A DNA stretch of 64,000 bases from Pseudomonas sp. Root71 (GTDB taxonomy: Bacteria > Pseudomonadota > Gammaproteobacteria > Pseudomonadales > Pseudomonadaceae), in assembly GCF_001429045.1 (NCBI RefSeq), contig NZ_LMHY01000027.1, forward strand, positions 62,001-126,000, written 5' to 3'. Under the pieces are notes generated by a model. The model saw only the letters and a list, made by a program, of their open reading frames with translations. It was not told the DNA's origin and made no database searches. Below are positions 1-9,739 of this stretch, in pieces. Both the position numbers and the translations under genes were made by a program. Position 1 is the stretch's first letter; every line of letters starts with the position of its first letter.

Positions 1-2
1 CC

Positions 3-1661
3 TTGGGCTCGATCAACAACAGCGCCGACTTCCTGCCGGTGCGCGAAGCTTTCCGGCTGAGCCTGGTAGAGAGCACGCCGCAATCGATAAAGCTGCGTTT
101 CGTCGCCACCGAAGGTTATTACCTCTACCGCCACCGCTTTCAATTTCGCGCCGATCCGGCCGATGTCGCCCTCGGAGCGGCGAAACTGCCCGACGGTCAG
201 AAAAAGCACGATGAATACTTCGGCGATGTCGAGGTCTATCACGGCATTCTCGACGTCGAGTTGCCGCGCACCGACCAACGCGCCTTCACCCTGGTCGTGA
301 CCTATCAGGGATGCGCCGACAAAGGCCTGTGCTATCCACCGGAAACCGAGCGCCTGAGTATCGACGGCAGCGGCGCTCCGGCGACGGTTTATCCATGGAG
401 CTGGCGCGAACTGGCGCTGTTTTTCCTCGCGGGCCTGGGCCTGACGTTCACGCCATGCGTGCTGCCCATGCTGCCGATCCTGTCCGGCGTGGTACTGCGC
501 GGTCAGGTCGGTGGCTGGCGCGGCTTCAATCTGTCGCTGGCCTATGTGCTGCCAATGGCCGCCTGCTTTGCCCTGCTCGGAGCCCTGATGGGCCTGTTCG
601 GTGCCCAACTCAATCTGCAGGCGCGACTGCAGTCGGCCTGGGTGTTGGTGCCGTTCGCGATGTTTTTCGCCGTGTTTGCCCTGGCAATGTTCGGCGTGTT
701 CGAGCTCAAGTTGCCGCACGCCATCAGCAGTCGCCTGGACCGCATCGCCGGCCGCACCGAAGGCGGGTCATTGTGGGGCGCCGCAGTGTTGGGCGTGGTC
801 TCCAGCTTGCTGGTCTCACCCTGTGTTTCGGCGCCATTGGCCGGCGCGCTGCTGTACATCAGCGCCAGTGGCGATGCCTTGGGCGGCGGCTTGAAACTGT
901 TCATGCTCGGCCTCGGCATGGGCGCTCCGCTGTTGCTGGTGGCCACCGGTGGCGCAGCCTGGCTGCCGAAAAGCGGTCCGTGGCTGGTCTACGTGAAAAA
1001 CGCGATTGGCGTGTTGTTGCTCGGGTTGGCCGTCGGCCTGCTCAGCCGCGTCTTGCCGGGTCAGGTCACCTTGTTGCTCATCGGTTTGCTGGCCGGCGGC
1101 GTCGGCCTGTTCATGGGAGCGCTGGAGTTCGTCTATAAACCACCGCGCAAACGCCTGGGCCAATTGCTCGGCATGTTCCTGCTGTTTTACGCACTGGCCT
1201 GCTGGTACGGCGCCTTCAGCGGCCAGACCGACCCGCTCAACCCGATCGGCCAGCCCCGTATCGTTGCCAACAACGGCCTCGCGCAAAACGCCAGCACCTG
1301 GCAAACCGTCAGCACGCCGGCCGATCTGGACCGAGCACTCGCCGACGCACGCGCATCCGGCACACCGCTGCTGCTCGACTGGTACGCCGACTGGTGCATA
1401 AGCTGCAAAGTCATCGAGCGTGAGGTGCTGGACGACCCTGTCGTCATCGAACGCCTCAAGGGCTACCGGCTTATTCGCTTCGACATCACCGCCAGCAACG
1501 CCGAGCAACGCGCCCTGCTCGACCGTTACCAGTTGTTCGGGCCACCGGCCCTGATGTTTTTTGGCAAGGACGGTGTCGAACGCGCCGATGTTCGGGTGAT
1601 CGGCGAGATCAACGCCAGGGACTTCGCCGAACGTGTTGCCAGGGCGAATGACCAAATTTAA
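3..1661 (+). CDS. dsbD: Thiol:disulfide interchange protein DsbD, 5' end cut by window edge
   Basis: Inner-membrane protein that passes electrons from cytoplasmic thioredoxin to periplasmic disulfide isomerases and cytochrome c maturation. The frame is open to the window edge, so the true start and signal peptide lie upstream; the TTG at 3 is only the first usable codon. In this 552-residue frame the periplasmic alpha domain occupies about residues 1-130 with its redox pair at C104 and C110. Eight or so membrane segments span about 135-405 with single cysteines in TFTPCVLP (C152) and VSPCVSAP (C274). The C-terminal thioredoxin-like gamma domain carries WCISC (C465/C468). All three cysteine pairs needed for electron relay are present. 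In PAO1 this gene (dipZ type) also precedes aroQ. Confidence 0.95.
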   Translation: MGSINNSADFLPVREAFRLSLVESTPQSIKLRFVATEGYYLYRHRFQFRADPADVALGAAKLPDGQKKHDEYFGDVEVYHGILDVELPRTDQRAFTLVVTYQGCADKGLCYPPETERLSIDGSGAPATVYPWSWRELALFFLAGLGLTFTPCVLPMLPILSGVVLRGQVGGWRGFNLSLAYVLPMAACFALLGALMGLFGAQLNLQARLQSAWVLVPFAMFFAVFALAMFGVFELKLPHAISSRLDRIAGRTEGGSLWGAAVLGVVSSLLVSPCVSAPLAGALLYISASGDALGGGLKLFMLGLGMGAPLLLVATGGAAWLPKSGPWLVYVKNAIGVLLLGLAVGLLSRVLPGQVTLLLIGLLAGGVGLFMGALEFVYKPPRKRLGQLLGMFLLFYALACWYGAFSGQTDPLNPIGQPRIVANNGLAQNASTWQTVSTPADLDRALADARASGTPLLLDWYADWCISCKVIEREVLDDPVVIERLKGYRLIRFDITASNAEQRALLDRYQLFGPPALMFFGKDGVERADVRVIGEINARDFAERVARANDQI

Positions 1662-1793
1662 TCAAGCAGTCATATATTTCGCGCAAACATCGGTCATCGT
1701 GCTGGCTATTGCAGAGAACTGGACAGTCACAAAGGCTTTGCGGCATAGTCGCCGGGTTCTGACAATTGCTCACAGATAACATAGGAACCGCCG

Positions 1794-2246
1794 ATGGCGA
1801 CGTTACTCGTTCTGCACGGACCCAACCTGAACCTGCTCGGCACTCGTGAACCGGGCACCTATGGCGCCACGACGCTGGCTCAGATCAACCAGGACCTGGA
1901 ACGCCGTGCCCGCGAAGGTGGTCACCATTTGCTGCACCTGCAAAGCAACGCCGAGTACGAATTGATCGACCGCATCCACGCTGCCCGCAGCGAAGGCGTG
2001 GACTTCATTCTGATCAACCCAGCAGCTTTTACACATACAAGTGTCGCATTACGTGACGCGCTGCTGGCGGTGAGCATCCCATTCATCGAAGTGCATTTGT
2101 CTAACGTGCACAAACGCGAACCTTTCCGCCATCACTCTTACTTCTCCGACGTAGCGGTGGGAGTGATCTGCGGCCTTGGCGCCAGCGGTTATCGACTGGC
2201 CCTGGAGGCCGCCCTAGAGCAGCTTCAAATACAGGCAACAGCTTGA
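1794..2246 (+). CDS. aroQ: 3-dehydroquinate dehydratase, type II
   Basis: Catalyses dehydration of 3-dehydroquinate to 3-dehydroshikimate in the shikimate pathway, in the cytoplasm. The 150-residue length is typical of the small dodecameric type II enzyme. The HGPNLNLLGTREPGTYG motif lies at residues 8-24 with the catalytic tyrosine at about Y23, and the catalytic histidine is in EVHLSNVHKRE (H101). AGGAA sits 7 bases before the ATG. It is followed after 48 bases by accB, the same order as in PAO1. Confidence 0.97.
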   Translation: MATLLVLHGPNLNLLGTREPGTYGATTLAQINQDLERRAREGGHHLLHLQSNAEYELIDRIHAARSEGVDFILINPAAFTHTSVALRDALLAVSIPFIEVHLSNVHKREPFRHHSYFSDVAVGVICGLGASGYRLALEAALEQLQIQATA

Positions 2247-2294
2247 ACAACAAGCGTTAAACGCCCCTGACCGACCCTTGGGAGTTGATGATTC

Positions 2295-2759
2295 ATGGAT
2301 ATCCGTAAAGTTAAGAAACTGATCGAATTGCTGGAAGAGTCCGGCATCGACGAGCTCGAGATCAAGGAAGGCGAAGAGTCCGTACGCATCAGCCGTCATA
2401 GCAAGACCCCGGCTCAGCAGTACTACGCGCCAGCTCCAATGCACGCTCCGGCCCCCGCGCCTGTCGCTGCCGCCGCTCCGGCTGCCGCTGCCGCACCTGT
2501 TGCCGCCGCCGCGCCAGCACTGAACGGCACCGTTGCCCGTTCGCCGATGGTCGGTACTTTCTATCGCAAGTCTTCGCCAAGCTCGCCGTCCTTCGTCGAA
2601 GTCGGCCAGACCGTGAAGAAAGGCGACACCCTGTGCATCGTTGAAGCCATGAAGATGATGAACCACATCGAAGCTGAAACCAGCGGTGTGATCGAATCCA
2701 TCCTCGTCGAAGACGGCCAGCCGGTTGAGTACGACCAACCGCTGTTCACCATCGTTTGA
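2295..2759 (+). CDS. accB: Biotin carboxyl carrier protein of acetyl-CoA carboxylase
   Basis: Carrier subunit that holds biotin for carboxylation by AccC and transfer to acetyl-CoA, the first step of fatty acid synthesis. The 154-residue protein has an N-terminal helical region (about 1-40), a flexible Ala/Pro-rich linker (about 45-76) and a C-terminal biotinyl domain. The biotinylation site is EAMKM with Lys120. accC follows after 17 bases, so the two form one transcription unit. Confidence 0.97.
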   Translation: MDIRKVKKLIELLEESGIDELEIKEGEESVRISRHSKTPAQQYYAPAPMHAPAPAPVAAAAPAAAAAPVAAAAPALNGTVARSPMVGTFYRKSSPSSPSFVEVGQTVKKGDTLCIVEAMKMMNHIEAETSGVIESILVEDGQPVEYDQPLFTIV

Positions 2760-2776
2760 ACCGCGGAGAGCCTTTG

Positions 2777-4135
2777 ATGACTGCGAAGTTGGAAAAAGTT
2801 CTGATCGCCAACCGCGGTGAGATCGCCCTGCGGATCCTGCGCGCCTGCAAAGAGATGGGCATCAAGACCGTCGCCGTTTACTCCAAGGCCGACAAGGAAC
2901 TGATGCACCTGGGCCTGGCAGACGAATCCGTCTGCATCGGTCCGGCATCGGCCGCCCACTCCTACCTGCACATTCCGGCAATCATTGCCGCGGCCGAAGT
3001 GACTGGCGCTACCGCCATTCACCCGGGCTACGGCTTCCTTGCGGAAAACGCCGACTTCGCCGAGCAGGTCGAGAACTCCGGCTTCGCGTTCATTGGCCCG
3101 AAAGCCGAAACCATTCGCCTGATGGGCGACAAGGTATCGGCCAAGCACGCCATGATCGCTGCCGGCGTTCCGACTGTTCCGGGCTCTGACGGCCCGCTGC
3201 CGGAAGACGAAGAAACCGCTCTGCGCATTGGTCGCGAAGTCGGTTACCCGGTGATCATCAAGGCCGCTGGCGGCGGCGGTGGTCGCGGCATGCGCGTTGT
3301 GCATAAAGAAGAAGACCTGATCTCCTTCGCGAAACTGACCCGTACCGAAGCTGGCGCGGCGTTCGGCAACCCGATGGTCTATCTGGAAAAATTCCTGACC
3401 AACCCGCGTCACGTGGAAGTCCAGGTCCTTTCCGATGGCCAGGGCCAGGCTATCCATCTGGGCGACCGCGACTGCTCGCTGCAACGCCGTCACCAGAAGG
3501 TTCTCGAAGAAGCGCCAGCACCGGGCATCGACGAAAACGCACGTGAGGAAGTACTCGCACGCTGCGTCAAGGCTTGCATCGACATCGGCTACCGGGGCGC
3601 TGGCACTTTCGAGTTCCTGTACGAAAACGGTCGCTTCTACTTCATCGAGATGAACACTCGTGTCCAGGTAGAGCACCCGGTTTCGGAAATGGTCACCGGC
3701 ATCGACATCGTCAAGGAGATGCTGAGCATCGCCGCCGGCAACAAGCTGTCGTTCACCCAGGATGACGTGGTCATCCGCGGGCACGCGCTGGAATGCCGGA
3801 TCAACGCCGAAGACCCGAAAACCTTCATGCCGAGCCCGGGCACGGTCAAGCATTTCCACGCCCCAGGCGGCAACGGCGTTCGCGTCGACTCGCACCTGTA
3901 CAGTGGTTATGCCGTTCCGCCGAACTACGACTCGTTGATCGGCAAGCTGATCACCTACGGGGCAACCCGTGACGAAGCCATGGCGCGCATGCGCAATGCG
4001 CTGGACGAGATCGTGGTCGACGGGATCAAGACCAACATCCCGCTGCACCGCGACCTGACCCGCGACGAAGGCTTCTGCAAAGGGGGCGTGAACATTCACT
4101 ACCTCGAGCACAAGCTGGCTGGCGAGAAGCACTAA
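2777..4135 (+). CDS. accC: Biotin carboxylase subunit of acetyl-CoA carboxylase
   Basis: ATP-dependent carboxylation of the biotin on AccB. The 452-residue protein has the biotin-carboxylase N-domain (KVLIANRGEIALR near the start), the ATP-grasp glycine loop KAAGGGGGRGM and the catalytic stretch EMNTRVQVEHPVSE. The ATG at 2777 is chosen over an in-frame GTG at 2756 because it gives the family N-terminus MTAKLEKVLIANRGE and has GGAGAG a few bases upstream. Ends just before a strong terminator. Confidence 0.97.
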   Translation: MTAKLEKVLIANRGEIALRILRACKEMGIKTVAVYSKADKELMHLGLADESVCIGPASAAHSYLHIPAIIAAAEVTGATAIHPGYGFLAENADFAEQVENSGFAFIGPKAETIRLMGDKVSAKHAMIAAGVPTVPGSDGPLPEDEETALRIGREVGYPVIIKAAGGGGGRGMRVVHKEEDLISFAKLTRTEAGAAFGNPMVYLEKFLTNPRHVEVQVLSDGQGQAIHLGDRDCSLQRRHQKVLEEAPAPGIDENAREEVLARCVKACIDIGYRGAGTFEFLYENGRFYFIEMNTRVQVEHPVSEMVTGIDIVKEMLSIAAGNKLSFTQDDVVIRGHALECRINAEDPKTFMPSPGTVKHFHAPGGNGVRVDSHLYSGYAVPPNYDSLIGKLITYGATRDEAMARMRNALDEIVVDGIKTNIPLHRDLTRDEGFCKGGVNIHYLEHKLAGEKH

Positions 4136-4150
4136 GCTTCGACCCCATCG

Positions 4151-4180
4151 ACAAAGCCGCCTTCGGGCGGCTTTGTTGTT
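4151..4180 (+). terminator. Rho-independent terminator after accBC
   Basis: Perfect 11-bp stem (ACAAAGCCGCC / GGCGGCTTTGT) with a TTCG tetraloop, followed by a T-rich run. It lies 16 bases after the accC stop and fits termination of the acc operon. Confidence 0.9.
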
Positions 4181-4187
4181 TAAGTTC

Positions 4188-4266
4188 AAAAGATCGCAGC
4201 CTTCGGCAGCTCCTACATTTGAAATGCGTTCCCCTGTAGGAGCTGCCGCAGGCTGCGATCTTTTTG
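4188..4266. repeat. REP-type inverted doublet, GATCGCAGCC family
   Basis: Two arms in opposite orientation: GATCGCAGCCTTCGGCAGCT from about 4191 and the matching GTAGGAGCTGCCGCAGGCTGCGATC ending at about 4260. They are separated by about 10 unpaired bases. A second element of the same family lies at 42524-42622. This is a typical Pseudomonas extragenic palindromic doublet. Confidence 0.85.
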
Positions 4267-4365
4267 CTTCACCCCTATAGTCGTCTTCTGCCCCGCGCTC
4301 GCGTAAACTTGCGTCCTTCTCGCAGCCCGCCAGGCTGCAATCAATATTTTTCAAAGGTGCCCGCC

Positions 4366-5244
4366 ATGCCTTGGCTGCAAGTACGTCTCGCCATCAGCCC
4401 AGAACAAGCCGAAACCTATGAAGACGCTTTCCTTGAAGTGGGCGCCGTGTCGGTGACCTTCATGGACGCCGAAGATCAGCCGATCTTCGAGCCGGAACTC
4501 AACACCACGCCGCTGTGGTCGCACACGCACCTGCTGGCCCTGTTCGAAGGTGGCACCGAGCCAGGCCCGGTATTGGCCCATCTGGAACTGCTGACCGGCA
4601 GCCCGCTACCCGAGCACCACAGCGAAGTGATCGAAGACCAGGACTGGGAACGCAGCTGGATGGATGGTTTCCAGCCAATGCGTTTCGGCCAGCGCCTGTG
4701 GATCGTGCCGAGCTGGCATGCCGCACCAGAACCTGACGCCGTGAATTTGCTGCTGGACCCGGGCCTGGCGTTCGGCACCGGCACCCACCCGACCACCGCA
4801 CTGTGCCTGGAATGGCTCGACGGTCAGGACCTCAAAGACTGCAACGTGCTGGACTTCGGTTGCGGCTCGGGGATTCTGGCGATTGCCGCACTGTTGCTGG
4901 GCGCCAGGGAAGCCGTCGGCACCGATATCGACGTGCAGGCGCTGGAAGCCTCCCGCGACAACGCCGGGCGCAACAACATCGCCGACCACCTGTTCCCGCT
5001 GTATCTGCCGCAAGACCTGCCGCAGGTGCAGGCCGACGTGCTGGTGGCCAACATTCTCGCCGGTCCGCTGGTGTCCCTGGCGCCACAGCTGTCGGGCCTG
5101 GTCAAGTCGGGCGGTCGCCTGGCGCTGTCGGGCATCCTCGCCGAACAGGGCGATGAAGTCGCTGCCGCCTACACCAAGGACTTCGATCTGGACCCGATCG
5201 CCAATCGCGATGGCTGGGTGCGCATCACTGGCCGTCGGCGCTAG
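4366..5244 (+). CDS. prmA: Ribosomal protein L11 methyltransferase
   Basis: SAM-dependent trimethylation of ribosomal protein L11. The 292-residue protein starts MPWLQVRLAIS; the ATG at 4366 is preferred over an upstream in-frame start at 4264 because the extra residues fall in the REP/intergenic region. The substrate-recognition domain is about residues 1-100. The methyltransferase domain has FGTGTHPTT and the SAM-binding VLDFGCGSGILAIAA. It sits after accC as in PAO1. Confidence 0.96.
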   Translation: MPWLQVRLAISPEQAETYEDAFLEVGAVSVTFMDAEDQPIFEPELNTTPLWSHTHLLALFEGGTEPGPVLAHLELLTGSPLPEHHSEVIEDQDWERSWMDGFQPMRFGQRLWIVPSWHAAPEPDAVNLLLDPGLAFGTGTHPTTALCLEWLDGQDLKDCNVLDFGCGSGILAIAALLLGAREAVGTDIDVQALEASRDNAGRNNIADHLFPLYLPQDLPQVQADVLVANILAGPLVSLAPQLSGLVKSGGRLALSGILAEQGDEVAAAYTKDFDLDPIANRDGWVRITGRRR

Positions 5245-5274
5245 AATGAGCGTCTGCATAATCCGGATCGCCGC

Positions 5275-6519
5275 ATGACCGACAGCTTCGTCACCCAGTG
5301 CCCGCATTGCCAAACCAGCTTCCGCGTCAGCCATGCCCAGTTGAGCGTGGCTCGCGGGGTGGTTCGTTGCGGCTCCTGCCTGCAGGTGTTCAATGCCGCC
5401 AGGCAATTGCTTGAGCAGGCGAGCAAGGAATCACCGGTCACGACGCCCGTGCAGCCTGAGGAGCCCCTTGAGCCATCACCACCGCGCGCCATCAGCCAAA
5501 AGCAATGGAGCGCGACCGAACTGGACCTGGACAGTCTCGACCTCGACGAAGAGCTCGCCCGGCTCGAGCAGCGGGAAATCCAGCCGACCACCGAACTCGG
5601 CCGCCATCGCGACGACTCGCTGAGTGCCCGTCGCGACAGCACCGGGCAGGATGACGAGGAGCCGTGGTCCGACAGCCTGTTCAGTGAGTCGGCGGCCGAT
5701 CGTGCGCAACTCGACGAACCGCTCGACAGCCTTGAAACGCCAGAGCCGACGGTCGAACCGAGCAAAGCCTCGCGCACCGAACCTTCGCTGTCCCTGGAAC
5801 CGGTTGATCTCGACGAAGAATCGCAGCCACCTCATTTGCGACTGCACGACCCTCTCGATGCACCGCTGAACCACGAACGCCTGTCGGCCGCCGACGAGAG
5901 GGAAATCGACGACAACCTGCCTTCGATCGAACCGCTGCGCAAGCGACGCGAACGCAGCGAACCGGGCGTGCGTGCCGAAGTGCTGCAAGACCTGACCGAC
6001 GACCCGCTGCAACTGGACTGGCAAAAACGCCGCTCGCCCTGGGGCCGACGCCTGTTCTGGCTGCTGCTGGTGCTGATTGCCGCTGGCGCCCTCGCCGGCC
6101 AGTACATTGCCTACCATTTCGACGAACTGGCGCGACAGGATCAATATCGCCCGTGGTTCCAGCAACTGTGCCCGCAAATCGGCTGCACCGTGCCTTCCAA
6201 AGTCGACATCGCGAAGATCAAGAGCAGCAACCTGGTGGTACGTAGCCATCCCGAGTTCAATGGCGCCCTGGTGGTCGATGCGATCATCTATAACCGCGCG
6301 CCCTTCTCCCAGCCCTTCCCGTTGCTGGAGCTGCGCTTCGCCGACCTCAATGGCCATCTTATCGCCAGTCGTCGCTTCAAGCCTGGCGAGTACCTCAATG
6401 GCGATCTCGAAGGCATGGCGGAAATGCCTCCGCAAACGCCGATCCACATCGCCCTGGACATTCTCGACCCAGGTGCCAAGGCCGTGAACTACAGTCTGAG
6501 CTTTCACTCTCCGGAGTGA
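5275..6519 (+). CDS. Zinc-ribbon and DUF3426 domain membrane protein
   Basis: Function unknown. The N-terminus is an MJ0042-type zinc ribbon with CPHC (C9, C12) and CGSC (C32, C35). A long acidic, charged, low-complexity linker runs from about 50 to 245. One membrane helix (RLFWLLLVLIAAGALAGQY) lies near residues 260-280. The periplasmic C-terminal part matches the DUF3426 pattern with a CPQIGC motif near residue 300. It starts 30 bases after prmA, and this linkage is conserved in pseudomonads. Confidence 0.88.
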   Translation: MTDSFVTQCPHCQTSFRVSHAQLSVARGVVRCGSCLQVFNAARQLLEQASKESPVTTPVQPEEPLEPSPPRAISQKQWSATELDLDSLDLDEELARLEQREIQPTTELGRHRDDSLSARRDSTGQDDEEPWSDSLFSESAADRAQLDEPLDSLETPEPTVEPSKASRTEPSLSLEPVDLDEESQPPHLRLHDPLDAPLNHERLSAADEREIDDNLPSIEPLRKRRERSEPGVRAEVLQDLTDDPLQLDWQKRRSPWGRRLFWLLLVLIAAGALAGQYIAYHFDELARQDQYRPWFQQLCPQIGCTVPSKVDIAKIKSSNLVVRSHPEFNGALVVDAIIYNRAPFSQPFPLLELRFADLNGHLIASRRFKPGEYLNGDLEGMAEMPPQTPIHIALDILDPGAKAVNYSLSFHSPE

Positions 6520-6703
6520 AACGCTTCATTGCTCCCGGATTCACGCCGGCTTTCTGACTGCCCCAGGCGAACCAAACCACGGGTAATAACAGAATAACTG
6601 TTCAGAATTTGTTCAATTCAGCCTTTATCCAGTCATCGAGAGCGGGTATCATGCCAACCCTTTTTCGAACTCTCATGATCCGGCCCCACAACAGGGAAGT
6701 CCT

Positions 6704-7714
6704 ATGTCGGCGGTACGCATCGGCCCATACACATTACATAACAGCTTGATTCTCGCCCCCATGGCGGGAGTCACCGACCAGCCCTTTCGTCAGCTGTGCA
6801 AGCGCTTGGGCGCGGGACTGGTCGTCTCGGAAATGGTCACCAGCGACATGAGTTTGTGGAACACCCGCAAGTCGCGCATGCGCATGATCCACGAAGGTGA
6901 TCCCGAGCCTCGCTCGGTACAGATCGCCGGTGGGGACGCGCAGATGCTGGCGGACGCCGCCCGTGCCAACGTTGAAATGGGTGCACAGATCATTGATATC
7001 AACATGGGCTGTCCGGCAAAAAAAGTCTGTAACAAGGCGGCCGGTTCCGCGCTGTTGAAGGATGAACCCCTGGTAACCGAGATCCTGCAGGCCGTCGTGG
7101 CTGCGGTCGATGTGCCGGTTACCCTGAAGATCCGGACCGGTTGGGACCGGGACAACAAGAACGGCCTGACGGTGGCAAAGATCGCCGAACAGGCAGGCAT
7201 TACGGCGCTGGCGGTGCATGGCCGCACCCGTGCCGACCTGTACACAGGTGTTGCCGAGTACGACACCATTGCCGCGATCAAGCAGGCGGTGTCGATTCCG
7301 GTCTTCGCCAATGGCGATATCGATTCGCCGGAAAAAGCCCGGTACGTGCTCGACGCGACCGGTGCCGATGGCCTGTTGATTGGCCGGGCTGCCCAGGGGC
7401 GGCCATGGATTTTTCGCGAGATCGACCATTTCCTGCGCACCGGCGAGAAGCTCCCGGCGCTGGAACTGATCGAGGTGGAACGCATTCTGCTAGAGCATCT
7501 GGCTGCCCTGCACGCCTTCTATGGTGATGTCATGGGCGTGCGCATTGCTCGAAAGCATGTGGGCTGGTATCTCGCAACCCTGCCGGGCGCCAGGGAGTTT
7601 CGCGCCCACTTCAATCGTTTGGATGGTACGGATGCACAATGCGCCAACGTTCGGGGATTTTTCGCCGAGCGTTACAAGAGCCTGACAGGGGACGGAGAGT
7701 GGGTGGCCGCATGA
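6704..7714 (+). CDS. dusB: tRNA-dihydrouridine synthase B
   Basis: FMN-dependent reduction of uridine in the D-loop of tRNA. The 336-residue TIM-barrel protein has LAPMAGVTDQPFR for flavin binding, the catalytic cysteine in NMGCPAKKV (C103), and the FMN phosphate site around GADGLLIGRAAQGRPW. AGGGAAG sits before the ATG. The stop overlaps the fis start (ATGA), the classic dusB-fis operon of gammaproteobacteria. Confidence 0.96.
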   Translation: MSAVRIGPYTLHNSLILAPMAGVTDQPFRQLCKRLGAGLVVSEMVTSDMSLWNTRKSRMRMIHEGDPEPRSVQIAGGDAQMLADAARANVEMGAQIIDINMGCPAKKVCNKAAGSALLKDEPLVTEILQAVVAAVDVPVTLKIRTGWDRDNKNGLTVAKIAEQAGITALAVHGRTRADLYTGVAEYDTIAAIKQAVSIPVFANGDIDSPEKARYVLDATGADGLLIGRAAQGRPWIFREIDHFLRTGEKLPALELIEVERILLEHLAALHAFYGDVMGVRIARKHVGWYLATLPGAREFRAHFNRLDGTDAQCANVRGFFAERYKSLTGDGEWVAA

Positions 7715-8031
7715 CGATGATGACCGAGACTTTAGTGAGTGGAACAACACCCGTGAGCGACAACGTGAATTTGAAACAGCACCTCAATACGCCAAGCGAA
7801 GAAGGCCAGACCCTTCGCGGGAGTGTCGAGAAGGCGCTGCACAATTATTTCGCCCACCTTGAGGGCGCTGCCGTCACGGATGTGTACAACCTGGTGCTCT
7901 CCGAAGTCGAGGCTCCCCTGCTCGAGTGCGTGATGAACTACGTCAAGGGCAACCAGACCAAGGCCAGCGAGATGCTCGGGCTTAACCGGGGCACGCTGCG
8001 CAAGAAACTCAAGCAGTACGATTTGTTGTAA
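7711..8031 (+). CDS. fis: DNA-binding protein Fis
   Basis: Small nucleoid-associated protein that bends DNA and controls growth-phase dependent transcription. The 106-residue protein has an N-terminal arm, a dimerisation core and a C-terminal helix-turn-helix (NQTKASEMLGLNRGTLRKKL). The start MTMMTETL at 7711 overlaps the dusB stop by four bases, so translation is coupled. The open frame extends upstream inside dusB, but those codons are not part of Fis. Confidence 0.96.
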   Translation: MTMMTETLVSGTTPVSDNVNLKQHLNTPSEEGQTLRGSVEKALHNYFAHLEGAAVTDVYNLVLSEVEAPLLECVMNYVKGNQTKASEMLGLNRGTLRKKLKQYDLL

Positions 8032-8045
8032 GCATTCAATCAAAC

Positions 8046-8082
8046 CAGAAAGGCGCCCGCGTAAAACCGGTCGCCTTTTTTG
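8046..8082 (+). terminator. Probable terminator after fis
   Basis: AAAGGCG and CGCCTTT arms separated by 16 bases, followed by a T run. The stem is short, so it may be weak. It would separate dusB-fis from purH. Confidence 0.5.
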
Positions 8083-8113
8083 CTGACTTCCTTTGCTTTT
8101 GATGGAAATTGAG

Positions 8114-9721
8114 ATGACCGACCAGACTACCCGCCTGCCGATCCGCCGCGCCTTGATCAGCGTTTCCGACAAGACCGGGATCCTCGAATTCGCCAAGGAG
8201 CTTGAAGCCCTGGGCGTCGAGATCCTCTCCACCGGCGGGACGTTCAAGCTGCTGCAGGACAACGGCGTTGCCGCAGTGGAAGTCGCGGACTACACAGGTT
8301 TTGCCGAAATGATGGACGGCCGGGTGAAGACCCTGCACCCGAAAATCCACGGCGGGATCCTCGGTCGTCGCGGCATCGACGACGCCATCATGAACGAGCA
8401 TGGCATCAAGCCGATCGACCTGGTTGCGGTCAACCTGTACCCGTTCGAAGCCACCATCAACAAGCCAGGCTGCGACCTGCCGACCGCCATCGAGAACATC
8501 GACATCGGCGGCCCGACCATGGTCCGTTCGGCAGCAAAAAACCATAAAGACGTGGCCATCGTGGTCAATGCCGGCGACTACGCCAGCGTCCTGGAAAACC
8601 TCAAGGCCGGCGGCCTGACCTACGCTCAGCGTTTCGACCTGATGCTCAAGGCATTCGAGCACACCGCCGCCTACGACGGCATGATCGCCAACTACATGGG
8701 CACCGTGAACCAGGCGGCTGAAACCCTCTCGACCTCCGGTCGCAGCGAGTTCCCGCGCACCTTCAACAGCCAGTTCATCAAGGCCCAGGAAATGCGCTAC
8801 GGCGAGAACCCGCACCAGAGCGCGGCGTTCTACGTTGAAGCCAAACCTGCCGAAGTGGGCATCGCCACCGCGACCCAACTGCAAGGCAAGGAACTGTCGT
8901 ACAACAACGTGGCCGACACCGACGCTGCGCTGGAATGCGTGAAGAGCTTCGTCAAGCCAGCCTGCGTGATCGTCAAGCACGCCAACCCGTGCGGCGTGGC
9001 TGTCAGCCCTGATGCCGAAGGCGGCATCCGCAAGGCCTACGACCTGGCCTACGCTACCGACACCGAATCCGCGTTCGGCGGCATCATCGCCTTCAACCGC
9101 GAGCTCGACGCCGAGACCGCCAAGGCCATCGTCGAGCGTCAGTTCGTCGAAGTGATCATTGCCCCAAGCGTCAGCGAAGAGGCCCGCGCCATCGTCGCCG
9201 CCAAAGCCAACGTGCGCCTGCTGGCCTGCGGCGAGTGGTCGGCTGACCGCGCTGCTGCCTGGGATTACAAGCGCGTCAACGGTGGCCTGCTGGTACAGAG
9301 CCGCGACATCGGCATGATCGGCGCCGACGACCTGAAAGTCGTGACCAGGCGCGCCCCGACCGAGCAAGAGATCCACGACCTGATCTTCGCCTGGAAAGTC
9401 GCCAAGTACGTTAAGTCCAACGCCATCGTCTACGCCAAGAATCGCCAGACCATCGGTGTCGGCGCCGGTCAGATGAGCCGTGTGAACTCCGCGCGTATTG
9501 CTGCCATCAAGGCTGAGCACGCTGGCTTGCAGGTAGCCGGTTCGGTGATGGCTTCCGACGCTTTCTTCCCGTTCCGCGACGGTCTGGACAATGCGGCCAA
9601 GGCGGGCGTGACTGCCGTGATCCAGCCAGGCGGCTCGATGCGTGATGCTGAAGTGATTGCTGCTGCCGACGAAGCCGGCATCGCGATGGTGTTCACCGGC
9701 ATGCGCCACTTCCGTCACTAA
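8114..9721 (+). CDS. purH: Bifunctional AICAR formyltransferase / IMP cyclohydrolase
   Basis: Last two steps of de novo IMP synthesis. The 535-residue protein has an N-terminal MGS-like cyclohydrolase domain (RRALISVSDKTGILEFA near the start, STGGTFKLL) and a C-terminal AICAR transformylase domain with KHANPCGVA. The ATG at 8114 is used rather than the in-frame codon at 8093, which adds residues before the conserved MTDQTTRLPIRRALIS. purD follows, separated by a large palindrome. Confidence 0.97.
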   Translation: MTDQTTRLPIRRALISVSDKTGILEFAKELEALGVEILSTGGTFKLLQDNGVAAVEVADYTGFAEMMDGRVKTLHPKIHGGILGRRGIDDAIMNEHGIKPIDLVAVNLYPFEATINKPGCDLPTAIENIDIGGPTMVRSAAKNHKDVAIVVNAGDYASVLENLKAGGLTYAQRFDLMLKAFEHTAAYDGMIANYMGTVNQAAETLSTSGRSEFPRTFNSQFIKAQEMRYGENPHQSAAFYVEAKPAEVGIATATQLQGKELSYNNVADTDAALECVKSFVKPACVIVKHANPCGVAVSPDAEGGIRKAYDLAYATDTESAFGGIIAFNRELDAETAKAIVERQFVEVIIAPSVSEEARAIVAAKANVRLLACGEWSADRAAAWDYKRVNGGLLVQSRDIGMIGADDLKVVTRRAPTEQEIHDLIFAWKVAKYVKSNAIVYAKNRQTIGVGAGQMSRVNSARIAAIKAEHAGLQVAGSVMASDAFFPFRDGLDNAAKAGVTAVIQPGGSMRDAEVIAAADEAGIAMVFTGMRHFRH

Positions 9722-9739
9722 TACGGCAACGGTCGCACT

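Noticed and set aside
2561..4354. 597-codon minus-strand frame antisense to accC
   Set aside because: Shadow of a high-GC gene; the plus strand encodes the complete biotin carboxylase.
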